From assembly GCA_003574685.1 (NCBI GenBank), contig QOCQ01000007.1, positions 124,001 through 188,000 on the forward strand: DNA of 64,000 bases. Direction: 5' to 3'. Under the pieces are notes generated by a model that made no database searches, was not told the DNA's origin, and saw nothing but the letters and a program-made list of their open reading frames with translations. This document shows, piece by piece, positions 1 through 8,081 of the stretch. A program made the position numbers and the translations under genes. Position 1 is the first letter of the stretch; each line of letters begins with the position of its first letter. Origin of the DNA: Rhodospirillaceae bacterium SYSU D60007. GTDB lineage: Bacteria; Pseudomonadota; Alphaproteobacteria; Reyranellales; Reyranellaceae.

Positions 1-661
1 GCGTGCCGCGGCTGCGGCGGGCGACCTCGGCGGCGCCATCATCCGTCAGCTCCACTTTCAGGACGCGGGCCGCGCGCCGTACGATCGTCTCCAGCTCGTC
101 CGGCGCGTAGAACTCCAGGCGCAAGGGGATGCCGAAGCGCTCGCGCAGCGGCGTTGTCATGAGGCCCGACCGGGTTGTGGCGCCGACTAGCGTAAACGGC
201 GGCAGGTCGATCCGGACCGACCGCGCAGCCGGACCTTCGCCGATCATGATGTCGAGCTGGAAGTCCTCCATCGCCGGATAGAGGATCTCCTCGATGGCGG
301 GGTTCAGCCGGTGAATCTCGTCGATGAAGAGCACGTCGCCGCGTTCAAGATTGGTCAGCAGCGAGGCAAGGTCACCGGCCTTGGCGATCACCGGCCCCGA
401 AGTGGCGCGGAACCCTGCTCCCATCTCGCGGGCCACGATCTGCGACAGCGTGGTTTTGCCAAGTCCAGGGGGGCCATGGAACAGCGTGTGGTCGAGCGGC
501 TCGCCGCGCGCGCGGGCAGCCGCGATGAAGACCTTGAGATTTTCGCGCACCTGGCGCTGGCCGACAAAATCGTCCAGCGTCTGCGGCCGCAACCGGATTT
601 CCGCGGCATCTTCCTCCTGCCGCCCCCGCGCTACCAGCCGATCGGCGTCGCCGGCGTTCAT
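1..661 (-). CDS. ruvB: Holliday junction branch migration ATPase RuvB (partial, 3' end outside window)
   Basis: AAA+ motor that drives branch migration of Holliday junctions together with RuvA. Translating the minus strand from the ATG at 661 gives [13 protein letters not shown], then the typical start of the ATPase domain ([12 protein letters not shown]), a Walker A motif GPPGLGKTT and a Walker B region with [10 protein letters not shown], followed by the sensor segment LVGATTRSG. About 220 of roughly 340 residues are present; the frame runs off the left edge with no stop. The ATG overlaps the ruvA stop in an ATGA junction, so ruvC-ruvA-ruvB are translationally coupled. Confidence 0.97.
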   Translation of the reverse strand, partial: MNAGDADRLVARGRQEEDAAEIRLRPQTLDDFVGQRQVRENLKVFIAAARARGEPLDHTLFHGPPGLGKTTLSQIVAREMGAGFRATSGPVIAKAGDLASLLTNLERGDVLFIDEIHRLNPAIEEILYPAMEDFQLDIMIGEGPAARSVRIDLPPFTLVGATTRSGLMTTPLRERFGIPLRLEFYAPDELETIVRRAARVLKVELTDDGAAEVARRSRGT

Positions 662-1266
662 CGGCCGAGTTCCCGCAGGCCTTCGCGGATCAGCGCATCA
701 AGCCGCGCGTCGCTGCCCAGGCGCGTCGCGACGCGGGCAATGGCGCCAAGCGCTTCGGGGCGCCTGTACCCAAGGTTCACCAGGGCAGATACGGCATCCT
801 CGTTCACCGGAGCAGCCTCGTCATGAGCGGCCGCCGACGGCGCGCGCACCGCGGGCGTGGCCCCCCAGGCGGCCGCCTTGTCCTTGAGCTCGGTCAGCAG
901 GCGGGCCGCGAGCCGGGGTCCCACACCCGGGGCGCGGCTGAGCGAAGTCCTGTCCTGCGCCACGATCGCGTTCGCCAACTGGTCGGGTGCCAGCGTGGAG
1001 AGCAGCGACAATGCCACCTTCGCACCGACGCCCTGCACGGTGGTCAGGATCCGGAACCAGTCGCGTTCAGCGGTGGCGAGGAAGCCGTAGAGCGCGATCG
1101 CGTCTTCGCGCACGATGGTTTCGATGAGCAGTGTCGCCTCGCGGTCCGCCGCGAGGTCCTTCAGTGTGCGGGACGACGCGAACACCACATATCCGACTCC
1201 GCCCACGTCCACGACGCAGGAATCCTCGGCAACGGAACCGACAGTGCCACGCAACCTGCCGATCAT
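658..1266 (-). CDS. ruvA: Holliday junction DNA-binding protein RuvA
   Basis: Tetrameric protein that holds the four-way junction flat and loads RuvB. The start is placed at the ATG of MIGRLRGTV, the invariant family N-terminus; an open frame extends 15 codons upstream but only into ruvC. The protein is 202 residues, the usual length, with helix-hairpin-helix segments ([13 protein letters not shown] near residue 75 and [13 protein letters not shown] near 115) and a C-terminal domain III ([14 protein letters not shown]) that contacts RuvB. It overlaps ruvC upstream and ruvB downstream by 4 bases each. Confidence 0.97.
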   Translation of the reverse strand: MIGRLRGTVGSVAEDSCVVDVGGVGYVVFASSRTLKDLAADREATLLIETIVREDAIALYGFLATAERDWFRILTTVQGVGAKVALSLLSTLAPDQLANAIVAQDRTSLSRAPGVGPRLAARLLTELKDKAAAWGATPAVRAPSAAAHDEAAPVNEDAVSALVNLGYRRPEALGAIARVATRLGSDARLDALIREGLRELGR

Positions 1267-1898
1267 GTGGCCGCTTTCCCGGCGGCGCGCATCAACAGCA
1301 TGCGTTCCCACGCCGCCGACGAACCGCGCACGCCGCTGCGGCCGCGGCCCGCGCCGACCCGGCCGCCGCGCACGGCACCCACTTCGCCGCCTTCCGCACC
1401 GGCCATCACCGCCCCGCCCGTCCAGCGGCGCGCGGTGCCCCGGTGGTGCGCATGACAGATCGCAACGGCGAGGGCGTCCGCGGCATCGGCGGCGGCATCG
1501 CTGCCCGGCAGCAGCCGGCGCACCATCGCTTCCACCTGGCGCTTTTCAGCGTGCCCTGCGCCGACAACCGATTTCTTGATGTGATTGGCACCGTACTCCA
1601 GCACCGGCAGGCCGCACTTGGCCGGGGCCATCAGCACGGCGCCGCGGGCCTGCCCGAGCTTCAGCGTCGAGGTCGGGTTCTTGTTGACGAACGTCTCTTC
1701 GACCGCCGCCTCGACGGGCTGCCATTGCGCGATCACGGCAGCGATGCCGTCAAAGAGCTGGCACAGTCTTTCGGCCAGCGGCCGGCCCTCGTCCGACTGC
1801 ACGACGCCGCTTGCCACGTGTGTCAGGCGATTGCCTTCGGCCTCGATCACGCCCCAGCCGGTGTTGCGAAGCCCGGGATCGAGGCCAATCAGGCGCAT
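1263..1898 (-). CDS. ruvC: Crossover junction endodeoxyribonuclease RuvC, with C-terminal extension
   Basis: Dimeric resolvase that nicks Holliday junctions. The N-terminus [16 protein letters not shown] carries the first catalytic Asp (D7). The central [20 protein letters not shown] and the C-terminal Asp pair in [15 protein letters not shown] are all present, so the nuclease should be active. RuvC is normally about 165-175 residues; here the core ends near residue 153 and is followed by a tail of nearly 60 residues rich in Gly, Arg and Ala. The tail ends by overlapping the ruvA start (ATGA). It is the first gene of the ruvCAB run, directly after yebC. Confidence 0.95.
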   Translation of the reverse strand: MRLIGLDPGLRNTGWGVIEAEGNRLTHVASGVVQSDEGRPLAERLCQLFDGIAAVIAQWQPVEAAVEETFVNKNPTSTLKLGQARGAVLMAPAKCGLPVLEYGANHIKKSVVGAGHAEKRQVEAMVRRLLPGSDAAADAADALAVAICHAHHRGTARRWTGGAVMAGAEGGEVGAVRGGRVGAGRGRSGVRGSSAAWERMLLMRAAGKAAT

Positions 1899-1911
1899 GG
1901 TGCCATCACCT

Positions 1912-2670
1912 CTATCCCGCCAGGCGCGTCAGCGTTTCGTCGGAGACTTCGAAATTGGCGAAGACTGCCTGGACGTCGTCATTGTCCTCCAGCGTCTCGA
2001 TCAGCTTGAACAGGGTTTGCGCGGTATCGGCATCGATCGGCGCGGTTGTCTTTGGCCGCCACACCAGCTTGCCGCTGCCCGGTGCGCCCAGCGCCTTTTC
2101 GAGGGCCTCGCGCACGGCACTGAAATCGTCCTGGCCACAGATGATCTCGTGATAGCCGTCCTCGCCGGGCACGGTCTGGACATCATCGGCGCCCGCCTCG
2201 ATCGCCTTCTCCATCATGTCGTCAGCGCTGCCGGCGCTCAGCGGATAGCGGAACTCGCCGACGCGGCCGAACATGAAGGAGACGCTGTTGGTCTCACCGA
2301 GATTGCCGCCGTATTTGGTGAAGGTCGACCGCACGTCCGATGCCGTGCGGTTCCGGTTGTCGGTGAGTGCCTCGACGATGATCGCGACACCGCCGGGCCC
2401 GTAGCCTTCGTAGCGGACCTCGACATAGCTTTCGCCGGCATCGGCGCCAGCACCGCGCTTGATTGCGCGATCGACGGTGTCCTTCGGCATATTGGCTTCG
2501 CGCGCTGCCAGCACCGCCGCACGCAGCCGCGGATTGGCCGCGGGGTCGGGCAGGCCGCTGCGCGCCGCGGTGGTGAGCTCGCGAATGATCTTGGTAAACA
2601 CCTTGGCGCGCCTGGCATCCTGCGCGCCCTTGCGGTGCATGATGTTCTTGAACTGGGAATGGCCGGCCAT
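1912..2670 (-). CDS. yebC: YebC/PmpR family DNA-binding transcriptional regulator
   Basis: Member of the TACO1/YebC family: DNA-binding regulators, some of which also act in translation of proline stretches. The start is at [18 protein letters not shown], the conserved family N-terminus; the 19 codons upstream in the same frame are not conserved-looking. The 252-residue length is normal. Further family motifs are [15 protein letters not shown] and [28 protein letters not shown]. It lies 13 bases before ruvC on the same strand, the common alphaproteobacterial yebC-ruvCAB arrangement. Confidence 0.96.
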   Translation of the reverse strand: MAGHSQFKNIMHRKGAQDARRAKVFTKIIRELTTAARSGLPDPAANPRLRAAVLAAREANMPKDTVDRAIKRGAGADAGESYVEVRYEGYGPGGVAIIVEALTDNRNRTASDVRSTFTKYGGNLGETNSVSFMFGRVGEFRYPLSAGSADDMMEKAIEAGADDVQTVPGEDGYHEIICGQDDFSAVREALEKALGAPGSGKLVWRPKTTAPIDADTAQTLFKLIETLEDNDDVQAVFANFEVSDETLTRLAG

Positions 2671-2802
2671 GCACGGTCCCGAAATGCTGTATTCCTGGCG
2701 GTGGGCTATACCATATGCGGCGAGCATCGCCTATCAGCGCGCCTGCCGGGCCCGGTCAGGTAGCGCGGGATGCAAGGTTCCCGCAAGAGGCTGGAGGTGC
2801 CG

Positions 2803-3462
2803 GTGGATATCGTCTTCCTGTTCTACGACGGTATGACCGCACTCGACGCCATCGGTCCGTGGGAGGTGCTCTCGCGGGTGCCTGGCGCGAACGTGCAGGC
2901 TGCAAGCCCTCATGGCGGAGCGGTGACGACCGACACCGGCCTCGCCTTCGGCGGCTGCGTCCCGATCGCGGACATTGCGCGCGCCGATGTGTTGCTGGTG
3001 CCGGGCGGCAGCGACGTGCGGCCGCTGCTTGAAGATCCGCGCCTTCTCGACTGGGTACGCGGCATTGATGCGACGACAACATGGACGGCGTCGGTGTGCA
3101 CGGGCGCGCTGGTGCTGGGCGCCGCCGGATTGTTGAAGGCAAGGCGCGCAACCACGCACTGGGCGGTGCTGGAAAGCCTGCGCAAGTACGGCGCAACGCC
3201 GCTGACCAGGCGGTTCGTCGAGGATGGCAAGCTGCTCACGGCAAGTGGCGTGTCAGCCGGCATCGATATGGCGCTGGCGCTTGCCGCGAAGCTGGCTGAT
3301 CCGCTGACGGCCCAAGGGCTTCAGCTTGCGATCGAATATGACCCCGATCCGCCCTTCGACGCGGGCGCGCCAGCTAAAGCAACCGTGGAGATCCTGGTGC
3401 GCGCCCGCGCGCTTCTCGCGGAGCCCGCAAAAAAAGGGCGGGGGTACAGGACCCCCGCCTAA
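2803..3462 (+). CDS. DJ-1/PfpI family protein (isonitrile hydratase-like)
   Basis: Glutamine-amidotransferase-fold protein of the DJ-1/PfpI superfamily. It resembles the isonitrile hydratase/ThiJ branch: FLFYDGMTALDAIGPWEVL at the N-terminus holds the conserved Glu (about residue 21), and the nucleophile elbow is SVCTGALVLGAAGLL (Cys about 99), followed by TTHW and the late G.SAGIDMALAL motif. I chose the GTG at 2803 because GGAGG lies 5 bases upstream and the product then begins like family members; an ATG at 2770 would add 11 residues. The last codons run through a strong hairpin that is a terminator for the opposite strand, so the C-terminal tail (KKGRGYRTPA) is probably dispensable. Substrate unknown. 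Confidence 0.85.
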   Translation: MDIVFLFYDGMTALDAIGPWEVLSRVPGANVQAASPHGGAVTTDTGLAFGGCVPIADIARADVLLVPGGSDVRPLLEDPRLLDWVRGIDATTTWTASVCTGALVLGAAGLLKARRATTHWAVLESLRKYGATPLTRRFVEDGKLLTASGVSAGIDMALALAAKLADPLTAQGLQLAIEYDPDPPFDAGAPAKATVEILVRARALLAEPAKKGRGYRTPA

Positions 3463-3488
3463 AAAACGTCGGAACCGTGGTTCCGACG
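3429..3488 (-). terminator. Tandem Rho-independent terminators, minus strand
   Basis: Read on the minus strand, a perfect 9-bp stem (CGTCGGAAC, loop CACG) at 3488-3467 is followed by six T (3466-3461). Immediately after it comes an 8-bp GC stem (GGCGGGGG / CCCCCGCC) at 3459-3437, then C and seven T (3435-3429). Both are textbook intrinsic terminators in this orientation only; on the plus strand they are followed by A. They end whatever is transcribed leftwards from 3.85 kb and lie partly inside the end of the DJ-1 gene. Confidence 0.85.
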
Positions 3489-3489
3489 C

Positions 3490-3850
3490 CCCCTCTAACC
3501 AGGAATTCCGGCGAACGGCTTGGGCTAAAAACCGTTCTATAACAAAGACTTTTGATTCTTTTTGCGATGCCGTCAACAGCGAAGTGCGACCTACTGCCAG
3601 TGGCGTCACGGCCTCTGCCTTACATACCATATCCTGAATAGCAGGGCATCTGCCGCCATGCTTCCCTATAATCAGACCCTATCTAAAGCATTCTATCATG
3701 AATGCTTCCCAGCATTCTGACTTAGAAGGGAAAAATTCGAACTCTCTATGCGATCTGCCCGAGGAAGGTCTCAGAATGCCGCTCATTGGCCAGACGATGA
3801 GACCGAGAGCTTTTTCACAAGGTTAAAAACATAACATATCACATTATTAT
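3490..3850 (-). ncRNA. Candidate structured non-coding transcript or long 3' UTR of ymdB
   Basis: About 360 bases without a credible gene and clearly richer in A+T than either neighbour. It contains a TAA/TTA run near 3845, a 7-bp stem GGTCTCA/TGAGACC (minus strand, about 3805-3766), and three alternating copies of GAATGCT/AGCATTC between about 3687 and 3717 that can form either of two exclusive hairpins. The transcript would end at the tandem terminators at 3488-3429. It could be an independent RNA or the 3' UTR of the ymdB-like gene just upstream. I see no match to RNase P, SRP RNA or tmRNA core motifs. No promoter could be fixed. Confidence 0.35.
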
Positions 3851-3852
3851 TA

Positions 3853-4662
3853 TTAGATAATTGCCTGCTCCAATCCTGGCCCGGTTCGCAACGCCTTCAT
3901 GCTGATCGCAAGGCCTGTGCGGTCGTCCGTCTCGACGTAGACGCCGCTCAGCGCGCCTGTGCCTTCCGCGGGCGCGAGGCGCTCGCCCGGCAGCTTGCGG
4001 ATCATCCGCGGCATGGCGATTTCCTTCTTCATGCCGATGATCGAGTCGTAGTCGCCGCACATGCCGGCGTCCGTCTGATAGGCGGTGCCGCCCGGCAGGA
4101 TGCGCGCATCGGCCGTCGGCACATGCGTGTGCGTGCCTACCACCAGCGACGCGCGGCCGTCGCACATATAGCCGACGGCCTGCTTTTCGCTGGTTGCCTC
4201 GCCATGCACGTCCACCATGATGAAGTCAGCCGTGGCGCCGAGGCGGTGCAGGCGAAACTGCGCTTCAAGGGCCTGGAACGGATCGTCCAGCGGATCCATG
4301 AACAGCCGGGTCATCACGTTGATGACGACCACGCGTTTGCCGGCTGCCGTCTCGTACATGCCGCTGCCGAAGCCCGGCGTGCCGGGCGGATAGTTGATCG
4401 GGCGCAGCAGGCGCCGGTCCTGGGCGATGTAGCCCATGATGTCCTTCTGGTCCCAGGAATGATTGCCGCCGGTGATCACGTCCACCCCGGCGGCGTACAG
4501 GTCCTCGCAGATCCTGGCCGTGATGCCGAATCCGGCGGCCGCGTTCTCACCATTGACCACGACAAAATCCAGCCCCAGCCGCGCACGCAGCAGCGGCACC
4601 TCGCGGATCACGACGTCGCGACCGGACCGTCCGACAATGTCACCGCAGAACAGAACCTTCAT
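3853..4662 (-). CDS. YmdB-type metallophosphoesterase (TIGR00282 family)
   Basis: Dinuclear-metal phosphoesterase; characterised YmdB relatives hydrolyse 2',3'-cyclic nucleotides. The start at MKVLFCGDIVGRSGRD is chosen because a GAGGGG ribosome site sits 6-7 bases upstream and family members begin this way; the longest frame would add 12 residues. Metal ligands are visible in order: GDIVG (D8), NGENAAAGFGI, GGNHSWDQKDI, DVHGEATSEK and GTHTHVPTAD. The 269-residue length fits. In alphaproteobacteria this gene normally sits between 5-FCL and yebC; here a Rieske oxygenase and a DJ-1 gene on the other strand flank it. Confidence 0.9.
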   Translation of the reverse strand: MKVLFCGDIVGRSGRDVVIREVPLLRARLGLDFVVVNGENAAAGFGITARICEDLYAAGVDVITGGNHSWDQKDIMGYIAQDRRLLRPINYPPGTPGFGSGMYETAAGKRVVVINVMTRLFMDPLDDPFQALEAQFRLHRLGATADFIMVDVHGEATSEKQAVGYMCDGRASLVVGTHTHVPTADARILPGGTAYQTDAGMCGDYDSIIGMKKEIAMPRMIRKLPGERLAPAEGTGALSGVYVETDDRTGLAISMKALRTGPGLEQAII

Positions 4663-4721
4663 GGCATACCCCTCGCGCAACGGCCGCTTCCTCGCCATAG
4701 TAGATATCAGGAGGAAGCACC

Positions 4722-5873
4722 ATGGATGCCGCTACTCAGCGCCGCTGGGGCGATCAGATGCTGGCCCTGCTCGCCGCCAATACCACCCAGATGGCCGATC
4801 GCGAATACGTGCAGCCGGTGGCGGATTATATCGATCCCGGCCATGCGCAGCGTGAACGGGAGCTCTTCTTCCGCCGGACGCCGCTGGTCGTGGCCGCTTC
4901 GGCCGAGCTTGCCCGGCCGGGCGATTTCCGCACCGTGGACATTGACGGCGTCTCGGCCCTGATCGTGCGCCAGGATGATGGTTCGCTGCGTGCCTTCCAC
5001 AATGTCTGCCGTCATCGCGGCTGCCGCGTGGTGGACGCCGAATGCGGCACTGCCCGCACGTTCACCTGCAAGTTCCATAGCTGGGTGTACGGCGCCGATG
5101 GCGGCCTGCGGCACGTGCCCATGCCTGATGGCTTCACCGGCATCGAGCGGCAGCAGCGTGGACTGGTGCCGCTGCCGGTGGCGGAGCGGCACGGGCTCGT
5201 ATGGCTGATCCCGACTGCCGGCGAGCCGCTCGATATCGATGCCTTCCTCGGGCCGATGGGCCCTGCCCTGGCCGGGCTCGACATGCGGGATGCGGGCGTC
5301 TTCCGTTTCGAGCGCTTTCCCGAGCGCCTGAACTGGAAACTGGTGGTCGATACCTTCCTCGAGGTCTATCACCTGCCGCATCTGCACAACAAAACCGTCG
5401 GCCTGCACATCGAAGGCCGCGGCGCCATCCACGAGGAGATGGGACGCCACAGCCGCTTCATTGCACCGCGCAAGAGTTTCCTGCCGGCACTGGCCGATCT
5501 TCCCGCCGACCAGCGCGACCTCACCGACCATACGGTCATCATCAACCGCCTGTTCCCGAACGCGGTCGTGATCTGGCTGTGCGATCATGTCGAGTTCTGG
5601 ACGGCTACGCCCGATGGCGATGATCCCAATCGCTGCATCGTGCGGCTGTGGCTACTGAGCCCGGAGAAAGTCGTGAGCGCCGAGGACCGCGCCCGATGGG
5701 AGAAGAACTGGGAGATCGTGCGCGGCACGGTGCACGCCGAGGACTTTCCCATGGCCCGCACCATACAGCAGGGCTTTTCCAGCGGCGCACAGGATCACGT
5801 GATCTTCGGCCGCAATGAGCCCGCGCTGCACGAATTCCATCGCGCCCTGAAGCAGGCGCTGGACGCGGCGTAG
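4722..5873 (+). CDS. Rieske aromatic ring-hydroxylating oxygenase, alpha subunit
   Basis: Large subunit of a two- or three-component Rieske non-haem iron oxygenase. The [2Fe-2S] site is complete: C96-x-H98 in NVCRHRGC and C116-x2-H119 in TCKFHSW. The catalytic domain carries the mononuclear iron motif in FLEVYHLPHLHNKT (about 215-230), with a late Asp in HAEDFPM as likely third ligand. At 383 residues it has normal length. A strong AGGAGG lies 7 bases before the ATG. No beta subunit, ferredoxin or reductase gene is adjacent, so electron partners must be elsewhere. It interrupts the conserved 5-FCL/ymdB block on the opposite strand. Substrate cannot be named. Confidence 0.88.
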   Translation: MDAATQRRWGDQMLALLAANTTQMADREYVQPVADYIDPGHAQRERELFFRRTPLVVAASAELARPGDFRTVDIDGVSALIVRQDDGSLRAFHNVCRHRGCRVVDAECGTARTFTCKFHSWVYGADGGLRHVPMPDGFTGIERQQRGLVPLPVAERHGLVWLIPTAGEPLDIDAFLGPMGPALAGLDMRDAGVFRFERFPERLNWKLVVDTFLEVYHLPHLHNKTVGLHIEGRGAIHEEMGRHSRFIAPRKSFLPALADLPADQRDLTDHTVIINRLFPNAVVIWLCDHVEFWTATPDGDDPNRCIVRLWLLSPEKVVSAEDRARWEKNWEIVRGTVHAEDFPMARTIQQGFSSGAQDHVIFGRNEPALHEFHRALKQALDAA

Positions 5874-5880
5874 CCTCGCC

Positions 5881-5948
5881 GGGGGCGCGCCACTCCAGTG
5901 GCGCGTCATGTGTTGCCCGAAGACGCGCCACTGGAGTGGCGCGCCCCC
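5881..5948. repeat. REP-type palindrome pair, GCGCCACTCCAGTGGCGC flavour
   Basis: Two perfect 27-bp arms (5881-5907 and 5922-5948) in inverted orientation, separated by 14 bases. Each arm contains the inner near-palindrome CGCCACTCCAGTGGCG. The pair fills the gap between the convergent Rieske gene and 5-FCL gene and would form a very stable hairpin in either transcript. The same unit recurs at 56280-56411, and the GGGAGCGC lead of that copy is shared with the REP flavour at 45.35 and 57.70 kb. Confidence 0.85.
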
Positions 5949-5952
5949 AGCC

Positions 5953-6549
5953 TCAGGCGAAGGCCAGCAGTCGCCGCTCGGTGAGCAGCCAGTCCAGCCG
6001 GTGATCGTGCGACCCGCGCGGCAGACGCTCGACCTGTTGCACCTCGTAGGCCACGCCAATGGCAATGGCCCGCCGGCGTGCACGCAGGGCATCCAGCGTG
6101 CGGTCGTAGTAGCCGCCGCCGTAGCCGAGCCGATAGCCATCGAGATCGACCGCCAGCAGCGGGATCAGCAGCGCATCCGGCTCGGCCGGTGCCGCATCCG
6201 GCGCCGGCTCCGAAACCCCGAACGCGCCTGGGGCCAGTCGGCTCGCGGGGGTCCACACCCTGAAAGCCAGCGGCCCCGGCGTGACAGGAGTCGCGGGCAA
6301 GGCCACAGCGTAGCCGTCGCCGTGCAATGCCGTGAGCAGCGGGCAGACATCGATTTCGTCGCTCTTGGGCCAGAAACCGGCGATTGTGGCCGGGCGGCCA
6401 TCGGGATGCGGCGTCAGTACCGGCCGCTCGCGGCGCCAGTTTTCAACCAGCGCAGCCGCAGCGGTAGCCCGTTCCGGTAACGAAATCGCAGCGCGCCGCT
6501 GGCGCATGACGGCGCGCCAGTTCCGCTTTTCGTCTTCAAGACTCAGCAT
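5953..6549 (-). CDS. ygfA: 5-formyltetrahydrofolate cyclo-ligase
   Basis: Converts 5-formyl-THF to 5,10-methenyl-THF with ATP. The 198-residue product has the family signature LGYGGGYYDRTLDALRA near residues 140-157 and the earlier segments PKSDEIDV and PLLAVDLDGYRLG. The N-terminus EKRNWRAVMRQRRAAI matches the Lys/Arg-rich start helix. In many proteobacteria this gene follows zapA and the 6S RNA gene; here an amidohydrolase gene has come between them. Confidence 0.93.
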   Translation of the reverse strand: MLSLEDEKRNWRAVMRQRRAAISLPERATAAAALVENWRRERPVLTPHPDGRPATIAGFWPKSDEIDVCPLLTALHGDGYAVALPATPVTPGPLAFRVWTPASRLAPGAFGVSEPAPDAAPAEPDALLIPLLAVDLDGYRLGYGGGYYDRTLDALRARRRAIAIGVAYEVQQVERLPRGSHDHRLDWLLTERRLLAFA

Positions 6550-6716
6550 CCCTGCCCCGACACACTGGCGCTTTCACGGCATGGAACCCGGCACGCCAGA
6601 GCGCGTTCAGCCCACGACCGGAGCAATCCGGCCATCGGTCTTGCTTCCGCGTGGCGCCGGACAACCGTTCTCCCCCGAGTTCGGCTGTTGCGCGGGAGCA
6701 AGGCCACCTCACCTCA

Positions 6717-7757
6717 TCAGAGGCGATAAACGCGGCGGGCTGTGCCGCTGAAGAGAGCTGTCTTCTCCGCCGCCGATGCGCCGCTGGCGAGCCGCTTGAA
6801 GGCATTCCACAGCACCGCGTAGCTGCAGGTGACCTTGTCGACCGGGAAGTTGCTTTCGTACATGCAGCGCTCGGGACTGAACGCCTCAATGCAGGTATCG
6901 ATCCACGGCTTCCATGCCGCTGCCAGCACTTCGGACGACACCGGCGCCTCGCGCTTGTGAAAATCAAATACGCCCAGCCGCATGCCCAGGCCGCCCAGCT
7001 TGACCACGACGTTAGGGCAGCCCGACAGCGCGCGGATCGATTGCGACCAGCCCGCAAAGGTTTCGTCGGCCTTGCCGGCATAGGGGCCGTAGCCCAGCGG
7101 TCCGCCGACATGGTCGAGGATGATGGTCGTCCCGGGAAACGCCCGCGCCAGATCGACGAGGTCGCCAAGCTGCGGATGGTAGAGCCAGGCATCGAAGCTC
7201 AGGCCCAGCGGCGCGAGCTGGGCAAAGCCGGCGCGGAAGGCAGCGTCGCGCAGCAGACCTTGTGGCGGATTGGTGTGGCTGTTGCGGATCTGCTCGCTGG
7301 CATCCCATCCCGCGGCGTGTCGAATGCCGCGGAAGCGTCCGCCACCCGCGCGGATATGGGCTTCCAGAACCGGCCGCACCCGTTCGCCCAAGGTGAGGTC
7401 AGCGAAGCCGACAATGCCGGCGCACAGGCGGGTTGGGCCGTAGGCGCTGCTGGCGCTCATGGCGGCGGTGCCATTGACGAACTCCGTTTCGCCGACAGGC
7501 CTCAGCTCCGGCGGACCATCGGCACGATACATCGCCATGCATTCGACGAAGACGGTCGCCACCACCTGGTGGCCGCTGTTGGTGTCGTCGAGCAGGTCAC
7601 TCATCAGGTAGCGATGATCGGAGCGCTCCCAGAGGTGATGATGGGGATCGATGATCGGCAGATCGGGCTCGATCGCATCCTCGCGCCATTTCGCCAGCCA
7701 CTCGGCGTTGGGCGGAAAGACGTTGCCGAGCGGGGCCGAAGATTTCTGCGCCGTCAT
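6717..7757 (-). CDS. Amidohydrolase family protein (COG3618, predicted TIM-barrel hydrolase)
   Basis: Metal-dependent hydrolase of the amidohydrolase 2 type. The early DPHHHLWERSDHRY motif supplies metal-binding histidines, and DHVGGP (mid-protein) and YESNFPVDK (late) are further family motifs. I place the start at MTAQKSSAPLG because GGAGG lies 8 bases upstream; the longer frame runs through a palindromic repeat and is not protein-like. The product is 346 residues. Relatives include lactonases and dicarboxylate hydrolases, so the substrate stays open. It interrupts the usual zapA-6S RNA-5-FCL order, which suggests later insertion. Confidence 0.85.
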   Translation of the reverse strand: MTAQKSSAPLGNVFPPNAEWLAKWREDAIEPDLPIIDPHHHLWERSDHRYLMSDLLDDTNSGHQVVATVFVECMAMYRADGPPELRPVGETEFVNGTAAMSASSAYGPTRLCAGIVGFADLTLGERVRPVLEAHIRAGGGRFRGIRHAAGWDASEQIRNSHTNPPQGLLRDAAFRAGFAQLAPLGLSFDAWLYHPQLGDLVDLARAFPGTTIILDHVGGPLGYGPYAGKADETFAGWSQSIRALSGCPNVVVKLGGLGMRLGVFDFHKREAPVSSEVLAAAWKPWIDTCIEAFSPERCMYESNFPVDKVTCSYAVLWNAFKRLASGASAAEKTALFSGTARRVYRL

Positions 7758-7795
7758 CAAGCAGCCTCCAGTGGACATGCTTTCGGAGCGTCTTC

Positions 7796-7823
7796 CCTTC
7801 TCCCCGCCTTCGCGGGGAGAAGG
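7796..7823. repeat. Palindromic repeat CCTTCTCCCCGC/GCGGGGAGAAGG
   Basis: A perfect 12-bp inverted repeat with a CTTC loop, just upstream of the amidohydrolase gene. A half-copy (CCTTCTCCCCGC) is seen near 59784-59796. This type of palindrome is frequent between genes in GC-rich alphaproteobacteria. Confidence 0.7.
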
Positions 7824-7864
7824 CAGAATGCGAGCGAGCCGCACAGGCAGGTGGGGCGGCACCG

Positions 7865-8019
7865 CGTCGGCCGTTCGCCGTGGCTAACCTCTGTGGCCTG
7901 CAAACGCAGGTGGGCGCCGTGTGGCCAAGACCAGGATCAAGGCCAGGAACAGCTCCCGAGAGGAGAGCATTGGCCCCAGGGTTCAGTGCAGCTCACGCAC
8001 CACGCAGACATCCGCCCCG
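7865..8019 (-). ncRNA. ssrS: Probable 6S RNA
   Basis: 6S RNA binds the housekeeping RNA polymerase and dampens transcription in stationary phase. The call rests on position and promoter: the segment directly follows zapA and, allowing for the inserted amidohydrolase, precedes the 5-FCL gene, the conserved ssrS location. A good promoter lies upstream (8025-8053), predicting a start near 8019. The transcript region has complementary blocks (for example GGGGCCAA near 7931 and TTGGCC near 7925-7918) and a GC-rich 3' segment GGCGCCCACC. The ends are approximate; a covariance-model search was not possible. Confidence 0.55.
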
Positions 8020-8024
8020 CTGAC

Positions 8025-8053
8025 AATGTAGGGGTAGCGTCCGCGATCGGCAA
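8025..8053 (-). promoter_or_regulatory. Promoter for the probable 6S RNA
   Basis: On the minus strand TTGCCG (8053-8048) and TACATT (8030-8025) are separated by exactly 17 bases, a good sigma-70-type promoter. It lies just after the zapA stop and points into the 6S candidate. Confidence 0.6.
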
Positions 8054-8081
8054 CCGCCCGCGCGCAGGACAGCGGCTGCCA

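Noticed and set aside
3253-3630. 125-codon minus-strand frame ending in the DJ-1 gene
   Set aside because: It passes straight through both tandem terminators, so it cannot be translated as one message; no domain seen.
3721-3770. tRNA-like T-arm (GAGAG-TTCGAAT) on the minus strand
   Set aside because: The stem relies on wobble pairs and no acceptor, D- or anticodon arm can be built around it.
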